A stretch of 64,000 nucleotides of DNA from Acetobacteraceae bacterium (GTDB lineage: Bacteria > Pseudomonadota > Alphaproteobacteria > Acetobacterales > Acetobacteraceae): the NCBI GenBank assembly GCA_024280945.1, contig JAMXLO010000028.1, forward strand, positions 28,818 to 92,817. The letters are read 5' to 3'. The notes beneath the pieces were generated by a model. It saw only the letters and a list, made by a program, of their open reading frames with translations, ran no database searches and had not been told where the DNA came from. The stretch's first letter is position 1. Each line of letters starts with the position of its first letter. The position numbers and the translations under genes were made by a program. Positions 17,069-26,079 of the stretch are shown piece by piece.

Positions 17069-17110
17069 ATGCCGCGGCACTCAACCCATGCCGCTGCCAA
17101 TGCCTGCTGA
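17069..17110 (+). other. Possible 13-codon leader ORF overlapping the livG start
   Basis: An ATG at 17069, seven bases after the strong ribosome binding site GGGGAGG, opens a 13-codon frame (MPRHSTHAAANAC) that stops at 17110. It runs across the proposed livG start at 17088 in another frame. It may couple translation into livG, which has no good site of its own, or be chance. Confidence 0.3.
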
Positions 17111-17942
17111 CGGCCCGCTGATCGCCGAGCGGCGGGTGGCAGCTGTCTGTGCATCGGACCAGTCCGAGCGGTACGTCACACCGATACTGACCGTCGAAGG
17201 CCTCTCCAAGCGTTTTGGTGGTGTGGTTGCAGTTCGCGACGTCTCGCTCGCCGTGCCAAGGGGATCAATCACCTCGATCATCGGTCCGAACGGCGCCGGG
17301 AAAACCTCCCTGCTCAACATGATCTCGGGCTTCTATCGTCCTTCCGAGGGACGCATCACCTTTGAGGCGCGCGATATTTCCCGCAGTCGCCCCAACCAGA
17401 TCGCCTCTCTTGGGATCGGCCGGACATTCCAGAATATCGCCCTGTTTGGCGGACTGACGGTGCTCGACAACATCCTGCTCGGGCGACACGTCCACATGCG
17501 GGCCGGCGTGTTGAAGAGCGTGATCTACTGGGGGCTCGCCGCGCGCGAGGAAATCGCGCACCGCGCCCGCTGCGAAGAGATCATCGAATTTCTGCGCCTG
17601 CAGGACATTCGCAAGCAGCCTGCCAGCGCGCTTCCCTATGGCTTGCGGAAGCGTGTCGAACTCGGCCGTGCCTTGGCTGTCGAACCAAGGTTGTTGCTGC
17701 TCGATGAGCCAATGGGGGGCATGAACCAGGAGGAAAAAGAGAACATGGCTCGCTTCATCCTGGACGTGAACCAGGAATGGGGCGTGACGATGCTGCTGAT
17801 CGAACACGACATGGGCGTCGTCATGGATATCTCCGATCAAGTAGTAGTGCTCGACAGTGGCCAACGGATTGCTGCCGGTCGGCCTGCGGATGTGCAGGCC
17901 GACCCCGCGGTGATCGCTGCCTATCTTGGAAAGACGCGATGA
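17088..17942 (+). CDS. livG: Branched-chain-type ABC transporter ATPase (LivG-like)
   Basis: A 284-residue ABC ATPase of the high-affinity branched-chain amino acid (HAAT) type. It shows Walker A GPNGAGKTSLL, Q-loop RTFQN, a signature region LPYGLRKRVELGRAL (degenerate LSGGQ, as usual for LivG), Walker B LLLLDEPMGG and switch His in LIEHDM. Its first 25 residues have no match to the family core, and the start at 17088 lacks a clear ribosome binding site. Its stop overlaps the acyl-CoA ligase start (ATGA). Transporters of this class near ligase and oxygenase genes usually import aromatic or other carboxylic acids rather than amino acids. Confidence 0.87.
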   Translation: MPLPMPADGPLIAERRVAAVCASDQSERYVTPILTVEGLSKRFGGVVAVRDVSLAVPRGSITSIIGPNGAGKTSLLNMISGFYRPSEGRITFEARDISRSRPNQIASLGIGRTFQNIALFGGLTVLDNILLGRHVHMRAGVLKSVIYWGLAAREEIAHRARCEEIIEFLRLQDIRKQPASALPYGLRKRVELGRALAVEPRLLLLDEPMGGMNQEEKENMARFILDVNQEWGVTMLLIEHDMGVVMDISDQVVVLDSGQRIAAGRPADVQADPAVIAAYLGKTR

Positions 17943-19858
17943 AGGATACCCTGCCCGTTCTGCTGCGGCGCAACGCGCGGCAGATGGCAGACCGACCAGC
18001 GATCCGTGAAAAGGATCTCGGTGTCTGGCAAACTTGGAACTGGCGTGACTACTTCGCGCATGTGCGTGAGTTCGCGGCGGGCCTTGCCGCTGACGGGTTC
18101 CAGCGCGGCGATCGACTGGCGGTGATCGGCGACAACCGTCGGCGCCTCTATGCCGCGCAGCTCGCCGCACACGCGCTTGGCGGTATCGCTGTGCCGGCCT
18201 ATCAGGATTCGATCGCAAGCGAGCTTGCCTATGTGCTCGATCACGCCGGCGTTTCGGTCATTGTCGTCGAGGATCAGGAGCAGGCTGACAAGATCCTATC
18301 CCTGCGCGACAGGCTCCCGTCGATGCGCCGGCTGATCTACGACGATCCCCGTGGCATGACGCAATACCGCGATCCGTTGCTGGTCGCGTTCCCAGTGGTC
18401 GAGGCCGAGGGGCGTGCATTGCTGCAGTCCGATCCCGCATTGGTCGACCGCGCCATAGATGCGGGTCAGGCTGACGACGTCGCCCTGATCGCTTATACGT
18501 CCGGCACCACCGGCGCGCCGAAAGGCGCGATGATCCACCACCGCGCCATGATCGCCGCGGCGACCAACTTCGCTCGCATCGAGGGGATCGTCGCCGGCGA
18601 TGAGTGGCTCTCTTATTTGCCGATGGCCTGGGTCGGCGACAGCGCCGTCAGTCTCGCGCTGACCCTCATCACCGGCCTCACCATTTCCTGTCCGGAAAGC
18701 CCTGAAACAGTACGCCGCGATCTGCGCGAACTGGGACCCACAGGCATGATCGGACCCCCGCGCATTTGGGAGAACATGCTGAGCGAACTGACAGTCCGTG
18801 CCGCCGACGCCACGCCATTGAAACGGGTGATATTCGAGCGGTTCCGTAGCGTGGCGGAACACTACGAGCTGCTCCGGAGCGAGGGTACGCCGGTGCCCGT
18901 TGCGCTGAAGCTCGGGCGCGCTCTTGGCGAGTTTCTGGTCTACCGCCCGGTGCGCGATCAACTCGGGCTCGTCCGCACCCGCGCCTGCTACACTGGCGGT
19001 GCCCCGCTGGGCGCCGAAACGTTTCGCTTCTTTCGCGGGTTTGGCGTGAACCTGAAACAGATCTATGGCGCGACGGAGGTTTCGGCGTTACTCGCGTGTC
19101 AGCCGGACGGAGAGGCTGATCCGAACAGCGTCGGCCGCCCGTTGCCTGATGTTGAAGTACGGATTGCCGATGATGGCGAGGTGCAGGCGCGCGCGCCCGG
19201 CATGTTCGCTGGGTATTATCGCCAGGAGGACGCGACGCGCGGCAGCTTCACGGCTGACGGCTGGCTCCGTATGGGCGATGCCGGCTTCTTCGACACAAGG
19301 GGCCATCTCGTGGTGATCGATCGCGCGCGCGATGTCGGCAAGCTGTCCAGCGGAGAGGCCTTCGCGCCCCAGTTCATCGAGAACAAGCTGAAGTTCAGCC
19401 CATACGTGCGCGAGGCGGTGGCGTTCGGAAACGCGCGTCCCTTCGTCGCCGCAATGATTGCCATCGATCTTGCGACCGTGGGCAACTGGGCCGAGCGTCA
19501 TGGCCTGACTTACACCAGCTACCTGGACCTCGCAGCACGACCTGAGATTGCCGAACTGATCGCTGCCGAACTGGCGAAGGCGAACGCGACACTGCCTGAG
19601 GGCCAGCGGGTTCGCCGATTCCTGCTACTGTCCAAGGAGTTCGACGCAGACGACGCGGAGATGACCCGAACGCGCAAGGTCCGTCGGGGCTTCGTCGCGG
19701 AGAAGTATGCGGCGGCAATCGAGGCGTTCTACAGCGGCGCGGCGTCTATCGAGACCGTGTTGGAAATCACCTACGAGGATGGTCGTAAAGGCTCGGTGCG
19801 CGGCAGCATGATGATCCACGAGGTGCCGGATGCGGTGTCGCTGAAGCAGGCGTCCTGA
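17939..19858 (+). CDS. AMP-dependent acyl-CoA synthetase (long-chain type)
   Basis: A 639-residue ANL-superfamily ligase that activates a carboxylic acid to its CoA thioester through an acyl-adenylate. Motifs: P-loop IAYTSGTTGAPKGAM, YTGGAPLG, QIYGATEVSALL, and the hinge region GDAGFFDTRGHLVVIDRARDVGK, where family members usually have (D/E)R-x-K. C-terminal QFIENKLKFSPYVREAVAFG is typical of the FadD15/long-chain branch. It lies inside the liv operon between livG and livH, which suggests that the imported acid is activated at once. The fatty-acid-like sequence grouping does not prove a fatty acid substrate. Confidence 0.88.
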   Translation: MKDTLPVLLRRNARQMADRPAIREKDLGVWQTWNWRDYFAHVREFAAGLAADGFQRGDRLAVIGDNRRRLYAAQLAAHALGGIAVPAYQDSIASELAYVLDHAGVSVIVVEDQEQADKILSLRDRLPSMRRLIYDDPRGMTQYRDPLLVAFPVVEAEGRALLQSDPALVDRAIDAGQADDVALIAYTSGTTGAPKGAMIHHRAMIAAATNFARIEGIVAGDEWLSYLPMAWVGDSAVSLALTLITGLTISCPESPETVRRDLRELGPTGMIGPPRIWENMLSELTVRAADATPLKRVIFERFRSVAEHYELLRSEGTPVPVALKLGRALGEFLVYRPVRDQLGLVRTRACYTGGAPLGAETFRFFRGFGVNLKQIYGATEVSALLACQPDGEADPNSVGRPLPDVEVRIADDGEVQARAPGMFAGYYRQEDATRGSFTADGWLRMGDAGFFDTRGHLVVIDRARDVGKLSSGEAFAPQFIENKLKFSPYVREAVAFGNARPFVAAMIAIDLATVGNWAERHGLTYTSYLDLAARPEIAELIAAELAKANATLPEGQRVRRFLLLSKEFDADDAEMTRTRKVRRGFVAEKYAAAIEAFYSGAASIETVLEITYEDGRKGSVRGSMMIHEVPDAVSLKQAS

Positions 19859-19879
19859 TGCCGAAACTCCATATCTGAC

Positions 19880-20767
19880 ATGGACCTGGGCTTCACCTTC
19901 CTGCTGGTGGCGAACGGCATCTTGATTGGCCTGATGTACGCGCTGATCGCGCTTGGTTTTGTGCTGGTCTACAAGGCCACCGACGCGATCAACTTCGCCC
20001 AGGGCGAGTTTGTCATGGCGCCTGGCATCGTCGCGGCGGTGGTCGCTGGCGCGGCCAACAGCTTCTGGCTCGGCGCGGCGGTCGCAGTGGCGGCTATGAT
20101 CGGGTTCAGCTTCCTGCTCGAACGCACCGTGCTGCGTCCGCTGCTCGGCCGCCCGGTGATCGCGGTGATCATGGCGACCATCGGCCTTGCCGCCATCCTG
20201 CGCGGCACATTGCCAATGTTGTTCGGCACCAGTCCGCTGCCACTTGCATTGCCGCTTGGCGACGAGCCGATCGAAGTCGGCTCACTCACATTGCAACCAG
20301 CGCAGGTCGCGGGTGCGGCCGTCGCCTTGTCGGCGCTGGTGATCTTTACCTGGTTCTTCCGCTCCAACCGGGGTGGTGTGGCGATGCGCGCCATGGCGGA
20401 CGATCAGCAGGCCGCCTCCGCCATGGGCGTCAATGTGACCCGCTACTTTGCCTTCGCCTGGGCGATGGCAGGTGTGGTGTCGGCTTTGGGCGGTGTAATG
20501 TGGGGAGCAATGCTCGGCGTCGACGTTCAACTCGCCCTTGTGGGGTTGAAGGTGTTTCCCGTGGTGATCCTCGGCGGCCTCGATTCGATCGGCGGCGCCG
20601 TCCTGGGCGGACTGATCGTTGGCGTGGTGGAGAACCTCGCTGCCGGATATATTGATCCGCTGGTGGGTGGCGGCACCAAGGACTTCGCACCGTACGTGCT
20701 CATGGTCGCGGCGCTGCTGATTCGTCCTTACGGTATGTTCGGTACGCGCCGGATCGAGCGAGTGTAA
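19880..20767 (+). CDS. livH: Branched-chain-type ABC transporter permease (LivH-like)
   Basis: A 295-residue inner-membrane permease with about eight hydrophobic segments, starting LLVANGILIGLMYALIALGF. The conserved KATDAINFAQGEFVM segment and the cytoplasmic coupling region FFRSNRGGVAMRAMADDQQAASAMG are present. The late segment VVILGGLDSIGGAVLGGLIVG is also typical. It pairs with the LivM-like permease encoded four bases downstream. The ribosome binding site is weak. Confidence 0.9.
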   Translation: MDLGFTFLLVANGILIGLMYALIALGFVLVYKATDAINFAQGEFVMAPGIVAAVVAGAANSFWLGAAVAVAAMIGFSFLLERTVLRPLLGRPVIAVIMATIGLAAILRGTLPMLFGTSPLPLALPLGDEPIEVGSLTLQPAQVAGAAVALSALVIFTWFFRSNRGGVAMRAMADDQQAASAMGVNVTRYFAFAWAMAGVVSALGGVMWGAMLGVDVQLALVGLKVFPVVILGGLDSIGGAVLGGLIVGVVENLAAGYIDPLVGGGTKDFAPYVLMVAALLIRPYGMFGTRRIERV

Positions 20768-20771
20768 CGCC

Positions 20772-21839
20772 ATGTTCCACCGGGAAGCTGGCGTCTTCAA
20801 GACAACCTACGCCGCGGACATGTCGCTGTTTCCACTGCCGGTTGCCCGCAAGGCAATCGCTGTGATCTGCGTGCTGTTGGTCGCCTTCATTCCTCTGGTT
20901 TGCAGTGAATACCAACTATCTCAATTCAATCTTATTTTCATCGCCGTGGTTGGCGCCTTGGGTCTCAACATTCTGGTTGGGTATACCGGGCAGATTTCCA
21001 TCGGCCACGGCGCGTTCATGTCGGTTGGCGCCTACACCGCCGCCAACCTCGCGGTGCGTCTCGACCTGCCTTTCTGGATCACGCTGCCGGCCGGGGGACT
21101 TATGGCGGCGCTGATCGGCGCCGCGGTCGGCGTCCCAAGCCTGCGCATCAAAGGATTGTATCTCGCGATCACCACGCTGGCAGCACAACTGATCATCGAA
21201 TGGACGATCAACCACGTGCCGTTCATTTCGGGCGGGACGCAAGTGTCGATCCCGGTGCCGAAGCCGTCTCTGTTTGGATTTCAGTTCGAAACGCAGCGCG
21301 AGTTGTATTTCCTGCTGCTGCTCGCGGCGGGCGTGGCGACGATCGCCACCCTCAACCTGGTACGCAGCCGTCTAGGCCGCGCGTTTGTGGCGATCCGGGA
21401 CCACGATATCGCCGCCGAGATCACCGGCATCGACATCTTCCGCTACAAGTTGTTGGCGTTCGCGATTTCCTCCTTCTACGCCGGAGTCACCGGTGTGCTC
21501 TATACGTATTACCTGGGGATCGCGAACTACGAGCAGTTTCAGATCGACGTCTCGATCGACTTCCTGGCTATGATCATCATTGGCGGCCTTGGCTCGGTGC
21601 TTGGACCGATCCTCGGCGCTGCCTTCGTCACGCTGCTGCCAATCTTTATCCGCGGTCTGATGCAAAGCATGGGCGGGCTGCTGATGAACGAAAACACGTT
21701 GGCCGCGGTGATCCCCAATCTGCGGCTCACGCTGTTCGGGGTCGCCATCATCCTGTTCCTGATCGTCGAACCCGAAGGACTCAACCGGCTATGGCGAAAC
21801 TCGCGTAACTACTTCCGCTTCTGGCCGTTCTCGTACTGA
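20772..21839 (+). CDS. livM: Branched-chain-type ABC transporter permease (LivM-like)
   Basis: A 355-residue permease of the LivM type. NILVGYTGQISIGHGAFMSVGAYTAANL carries the family signature in pieces, followed by GVPSLRIKGLYLAITTLA and the EAA-like coupling loop SRLGRAFVAIRDHDIAAEITG. The end LIVEPEGLNRLWRN is typical. An N-terminal extension of about 20 residues precedes the first membrane segment; an internal ATG (MSLFPLPVARK) is an alternative start. Confidence 0.9.
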   Translation: MFHREAGVFKTTYAADMSLFPLPVARKAIAVICVLLVAFIPLVCSEYQLSQFNLIFIAVVGALGLNILVGYTGQISIGHGAFMSVGAYTAANLAVRLDLPFWITLPAGGLMAALIGAAVGVPSLRIKGLYLAITTLAAQLIIEWTINHVPFISGGTQVSIPVPKPSLFGFQFETQRELYFLLLLAAGVATIATLNLVRSRLGRAFVAIRDHDIAAEITGIDIFRYKLLAFAISSFYAGVTGVLYTYYLGIANYEQFQIDVSIDFLAMIIIGGLGSVLGPILGAAFVTLLPIFIRGLMQSMGGLLMNENTLAAVIPNLRLTLFGVAIILFLIVEPEGLNRLWRNSRNYFRFWPFSY

Positions 21840-21864
21840 TCCGACACGCGAAGGGAGGAAACGA

Positions 21865-23106
21865 ATGAACAAACGCTTGCTCTGGGTATCGGCTCTGGTC
21901 GTCGGGCTCGGTCCCGCGATGTCGCGGGAGGCGGGCGCGCAAAGCAAAGAGGTCGTATTCGGTATGCAATGTGACCGCACTGGTCCGACCGAAATCGTCG
22001 GCTCGGTCGCCTGCGTTGGCATGCACGATTACGTCGACCTGATCAACAGCAAGGGCGGAGTCGATGGCTATCGGATCAAGCTGATCGACATCGATAACCA
22101 GTACAAGGTGCCACCCGCGGTGGAAGCATTCCAGCGCGAAAAGGAGGCCGGTGCCGTCACAATGGCGATCTATGGGACGCCACAGGTCGTTGCGCTGGCA
22201 CAGCAGTGCAACGACAGCAAGATCTCCTGTACGTCGCCTGGATTCGGCATCTCCGCGTCGGCCGACGGCAAGCGATATCCCTATGTATTCCCGATCGCCG
22301 CAAGCTATTGGTCGCAGGCGGCCGCAGCGGTGGAGTATGCCAAGCAGCAGCTCGGTGGCTCGCTCAAGGGCAAGAAGATCGCCTACCTGTTCTACGACAA
22401 CCCAGCTGGCCGCGAAGGATTGCCGGTGCTGCAGGATCTGAAGGCGAGCGAAGGGTTCGAGCTCAGCGAATTCGCCGTGCCCCCGCCCGGCCTCGACGCG
22501 AACGCCCAGGCGCTCGATATCGCTCAACGTACACGAGCCGATTTTGTGCTGATGCACCTGTTCGGCCGTGCGCCGTCGATCGCGCTCAAGGCGCTGAAGG
22601 GCAACGGCTACCCGCTGCGCAAGGTGATAGGCTTCGTCTGGGCGTCGGCCGAAGCGGACATCGAAGCGGCCGGGGGCTTCGGCGCAGTGAACGGCTATAA
22701 CACGCTGCAGTTCGCCGGTGTCGGCACAGACTATCCGGTCCACAAGGAAATCGCGGCCATGTACGCCAAAGACGGCAAAGCCGCGCCAAAGGAAATGCAG
22801 TCGACCGTCTACTATAACCGCGGCATCGCCTGGGCTGCGCTGCATGTGCAGGCGCTCAACAACGCGATTTCTGCCAAAGGAGGCGCGGCGCCCAACGGAG
22901 AGGAGGTCAAGCGCGGTTTCGAAGCGATTTATGACTTTACTCTCGGCGGCATCGTCCCGCCGCTGAAGATCACCGAGGCTGACCACGAGGGCGGTGGCTA
23001 TGTGCAGGTGTGGCAGGTCGAAGGTGGCAAGCTGGTGAAGAAGACCGACTGGTACCGTGCCTACCCCGAAGTTGTGCAGAAGCAGATCAAGATGGCAGAG
23101 AAATGA
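21865..23106 (+). CDS. Periplasmic substrate-binding protein of the LivK type
   Basis: A 413-residue type I periplasmic binding protein with a signal peptide (MNKRLLWVSALVVGLGPAMS, cleavage expected near AGA-QS). It has the start VVFGMQCDRTGPTEIVGSVA and LINSKGGVDGYRIKLIDIDNQYKVPPAV, as in ABC receptors for amides, aromatic acids and branched-chain amino acids. GGGAGG lies seven bases before the ATG. Binding residues cannot be read out with certainty, so the ligand is open; the two ligases and the nearby Rieske operon favour an aromatic or aliphatic acid. Confidence 0.88.
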   Translation: MNKRLLWVSALVVGLGPAMSREAGAQSKEVVFGMQCDRTGPTEIVGSVACVGMHDYVDLINSKGGVDGYRIKLIDIDNQYKVPPAVEAFQREKEAGAVTMAIYGTPQVVALAQQCNDSKISCTSPGFGISASADGKRYPYVFPIAASYWSQAAAAVEYAKQQLGGSLKGKKIAYLFYDNPAGREGLPVLQDLKASEGFELSEFAVPPPGLDANAQALDIAQRTRADFVLMHLFGRAPSIALKALKGNGYPLRKVIGFVWASAEADIEAAGGFGAVNGYNTLQFAGVGTDYPVHKEIAAMYAKDGKAAPKEMQSTVYYNRGIAWAALHVQALNNAISAKGGAAPNGEEVKRGFEAIYDFTLGGIVPPLKITEADHEGGGYVQVWQVEGGKLVKKTDWYRAYPEVVQKQIKMAEK

Positions 23107-23113
23107 ACCGGCG

Positions 23114-23974
23114 GTGACCGCTGGTTCGATCGCGGGACCGACCCTGGTGCGGCGCGATGACGCGGCGCCCGCACCATCGGTGTTGTCGCTGAACAATGTC
23201 GACGTGGTCTATGACCGTGTGATTCTGGTATTGAAGGGCGTGTCGCTGGCGGTGCGACCCGGCGCCATCACGGCACTGCTCGGCGCCAATGGCGCCGGCA
23301 AGAGCACGACACTGAAGGCGATCTCTGGCGTGCTCGCCAGTGAACGTGGCGAGGTCACCAAGGGCACCATCCTGTTCGAAGGCCAGCGGATCGACGGCAG
23401 GCGAGCCCATGAGGTGACTCGCCTCGGTCTGGCGCAGGTGTTCGAGGGGCGCCGCGTCTTTGAACACCTCACCTGCGAGGAAAACCTGGTTGCCGGCGGA
23501 CATCTGATCGCAGATGCGAAGGCCGTACGCGAGGGGATAGAGCGCTCGTATCACTATTTCCCCAGGCTGAAAGAGCGGCGACGGCAACTCGCTGGCTACT
23601 TATCGGGCGGCGAACAGCAAATGCTGGCGATCGGCCGCGCGCTTATGAGCCGGCCCCGCCTAATGTTGCTGGACGAGCCTTCGCTGGGTCTGGCGCCGAT
23701 GCTGGTAGAGGAAATCTTCGGCATCGTCTCGGACCTCGTGGCACGCGAACGGCTGGCGGCGCTCCTGGTCGAACAGAACGCGGCGGCGACACTGACGATC
23801 GCTGAGCATGGCTACGTGATGGAGAACGGCCGCGTCGTGCTGGAAGGCCCGGCAGATGCCTTGCGGGAAAACCCGGACGTGAAGGAGTTCTATCTCGGGC
23901 TCAACGAGATCGGGGCGCGCAAGTCTTATCGCGACGTCAAGCACTACAGGCGGCGCAAAAGGTGGCTGTCCTGA
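23114..23974 (+). CDS. livF: Branched-chain-type ABC transporter ATPase (LivF-like)
   Basis: An ABC ATPase of about 286 residues: Walker A GANGAGKSTTLKAISG, Q-loop region LGLAQVFEGRRVFEHLTCEENL typical of LivF, signature YLSGGEQQMLAIGRAL, Walker B LMLLDEPSLGLAPM and VEQN at the switch. The start is uncertain. The GTG at 23114 is eight bases after the upstream stop and is preferred; a start at 23057 would overlap the binding-protein gene by 50 bases. The C-terminus carries an extra basic tail (YRDVKHYRRRKRW) beyond usual LivF length. Confidence 0.85.
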   Translation: MTAGSIAGPTLVRRDDAAPAPSVLSLNNVDVVYDRVILVLKGVSLAVRPGAITALLGANGAGKSTTLKAISGVLASERGEVTKGTILFEGQRIDGRRAHEVTRLGLAQVFEGRRVFEHLTCEENLVAGGHLIADAKAVREGIERSYHYFPRLKERRRQLAGYLSGGEQQMLAIGRALMSRPRLMLLDEPSLGLAPMLVEEIFGIVSDLVARERLAALLVEQNAAATLTIAEHGYVMENGRVVLEGPADALRENPDVKEFYLGLNEIGARKSYRDVKHYRRRKRWLS

Positions 23975-23986
23975 GGGAGGACCGGC

Positions 23987-25219
23987 ATGGCAGAGTATTT
24001 CGATGATCTAGAGACGCGCGATCCTGCCGCGCGTGAGGCCGCCTGGTTCGCAGCGCTACCTGCCGCGGTCGCCGGCGCGCTGCGGGCCCCTGGCTGGCGG
24101 GCGCATCTTGGCGCCATCGATCCAGCGACGATCACCACCCCGGAGGCCCTCGCGCGGCTGCCGGTCCTGCGCAAGGCAGATCTCCCCGAGCTGCAACGGC
24201 AAACCCCACCATTCGGCGGTTTGATTGCCGATCCGCCCAACTCCTTCGGCCACCTGTTCACGTCGCCTGGCCCGATCTTTGAGCCCGAGGGTCATGGCCC
24301 GGATCCATGGGGTGCGGCGCGCGGTTTCTTCGCGGCTGGTTTCCGGCCCGGCGACATCGTGCTGAACACGTTTTCTTATCATCTGACGCCAGGCGGGCTT
24401 GCCGCCGACGCCGGTGCCCGTGCGGCGGGCTGTGCGGTAATTCCAGGCGGACCAGGCAATACCGAGCAGCAGCTTGATCTTGTCGCTGTTTATCGGCCGA
24501 GCGGATATGTCGGGACGCCCGACTTCCTGAATATTCTGCTCGAGGCAGCGGAGCGACGTGGCCAGAACATCAGTTGCTTCCGCAAGGCGCTGGTCTCGGC
24601 CGCTGCATTTCCAAGGTCCCTGCGAGATCGTTTCTCCGCCCGCGGAATCGCCGCCTACGAGGCGTACGGCACGGCCGATGTCGGCTTCATCGCGTTCGAG
24701 ACAGAGGCGCGTGAGGGGATGGTGGTGAACGAGGATATGATCGTCGAGATCGTTCGGCCGGGTACCGGCGATCCGGTCCCCGATGGCGAGCCTGGTGAGG
24801 TTGTCGTGACAATGCTTGATCCGCGCCATCCGGTCATCCGCCTCGCGGTCGGCGATCTCTCGGCATTCCTCCCGGGCCGCAGCCCCTGCGGACGCACCAA
24901 CCGGCGGATCCGCGGCTGGATGGGCCGGGCCGATCAAACCGCCAAGGTGCGTGGGATGTTTGTTCGCCCCGAGCAGGTCGCGGATACAATCCGCCGGCAT
25001 CCAGGCATCCTGCGCGCGCGCTTGGTGGTAACGCGAGAAGGAGAGACGGATGCCATGACCTTGCGCGCAGAGACCGCATCGGCCGATCCGGATCTGGCAC
25101 GCGCTTTGGCGGCGACAATGCAATCTGTCACCAAGCTTCGTGGCGAGGTCGAACTTGTCGCACCTGGTGCGCTGCCCAAGGACGGCAAGGTGATTGTCGA
25201 CGAACGCCCGGTCAGCTGA
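23987..25219 (+). CDS. Phenylacetate-CoA ligase-like enzyme
   Basis: A 410-residue ANL-family protein of the PaaK branch. Recognisable pieces are LPVLRKADLPELQ, FGHLFTSPGP, GTPDFLNILLEAAE, YEAYGTADVGFIAFE and LFVRPEQV-like GMFVRPEQVADTIRRHP, ending ALPKDGKVIVDERPV. The P-loop TSGTTG is changed to TSPGPIF, so its adenylating activity may be altered or lost; this is a feature of a PaaK-like subgroup found beside liv operons. GGGAGG precedes the ATG. It is the last gene of the transporter operon. Confidence 0.8.
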   Translation: MAEYFDDLETRDPAAREAAWFAALPAAVAGALRAPGWRAHLGAIDPATITTPEALARLPVLRKADLPELQRQTPPFGGLIADPPNSFGHLFTSPGPIFEPEGHGPDPWGAARGFFAAGFRPGDIVLNTFSYHLTPGGLAADAGARAAGCAVIPGGPGNTEQQLDLVAVYRPSGYVGTPDFLNILLEAAERRGQNISCFRKALVSAAAFPRSLRDRFSARGIAAYEAYGTADVGFIAFETEAREGMVVNEDMIVEIVRPGTGDPVPDGEPGEVVVTMLDPRHPVIRLAVGDLSAFLPGRSPCGRTNRRIRGWMGRADQTAKVRGMFVRPEQVADTIRRHPGILRARLVVTREGETDAMTLRAETASADPDLARALAATMQSVTKLRGEVELVAPGALPKDGKVIVDERPVS

Positions 25220-25443
25220 CCGGCTGCCGCAGAGACTCCTTACTTTCCCTTACTTGCGGCGCCATTCTCGGAAGCGGTGACGGACGCCGCCACCCCACGA
25301 CAGAGTGCCGCCCACGCCCCACTCCAAGAAGATGGCCGGGGCAGCCTGTTTATCCTCTTGGAGCGACGCGAGCGCGTCGTGCAGCCTCGCTGGCCGGCGG
25401 TCCGACGCGCCGCGCCGACCAAGCTGCACATGCTGGGGAAGAT

Positions 25444-25719
25444 GTGAATAAGCTGCTGACAGAAAAGCCGGACCATCCCGCCATCTGGTCGTACGGGGGA
25501 ACAGGGGAAGTAAGCCCCGAATTCATCAATCTCGTCTCGGACTTCCAGTCTGGCCAGGACTACGACTCACTGACGGCTTCCCTGCTGTGCAGGGAAGCGT
25601 ACGAACTCGGCCGCAGAGAGGGCAGGATGTGTTCTGCCCGAGAGACCATCACGACGGTCCTGGTCGTGACGGTAACGTTGCTCCTGCTGGGCGCCTACCT
25701 GTTCGCGCACGGACTCTGA
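25444..25719 (+). CDS. Small protein with C-terminal membrane anchor
   Basis: A 91-residue protein with a polar N-terminal part (SPEFINLVSDFQSGQDYDSL) and a single C-terminal membrane segment (ITTVLVVTVTLLLLGAYLFA). The start is a GTG at 25444 after GGGGAAG. Family not recognised. The 224 bases between it and the ligase operon hold no supported feature. Confidence 0.55.
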   Translation: MNKLLTEKPDHPAIWSYGGTGEVSPEFINLVSDFQSGQDYDSLTASLLCREAYELGRREGRMCSARETITTVLVVTVTLLLLGAYLFAHGL

Positions 25720-26079
25720 CCAACTTGAGAGCAGGCACCTGCGACCCAGCGTTCCGTAAGCGAGGCCGGTAGAACCGGCAGGAGCCGCCTCTTTCTGGCA
25801 GCGTTTAGGGTGGAAAATGCACTGCTCGTGATGATGCCGTAATGGCCGGCACTCGGGGCAGACTTTCACCGCGGTGATACGGGCCAGCATGTTCCAGCAT
25901 GTTAAGGTCCTTTCCCAGAGCCGCTGACGGCAGTCTGGAAGCCCGCCATCCCCGTATGGGCGAGTAACCGTGCCCGCGTCCGACCGGCTTGGTCCCGGTG
26001 CCGAAGCTTGGAATCGCATTTTTAACGGTAGTGGCGCGCAAACCTCACGGGCGGGTGATGCGTTGATCCTCAGGGTAGC
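25720..26079. other. Gene-poor stretch with one hairpin
   Basis: GCCGGT-AGA-ACCGGC (25765-25779) is a 6-bp stem 46 bases after the preceding stop and may end that transcript, although no T-run follows. The minus strand has a short open frame with a CPEC motif and several basic residues near 25800-25870, but no start site or known family supports it. Nothing else is recognisable. Confidence 0.35.

Noticed and set aside
16850..17087. TGGCAC sequences suggesting a sigma-54 promoter between the Rieske and livG genes
   Set aside because: No TTGC element occurs at the required five-base spacing on either strand.
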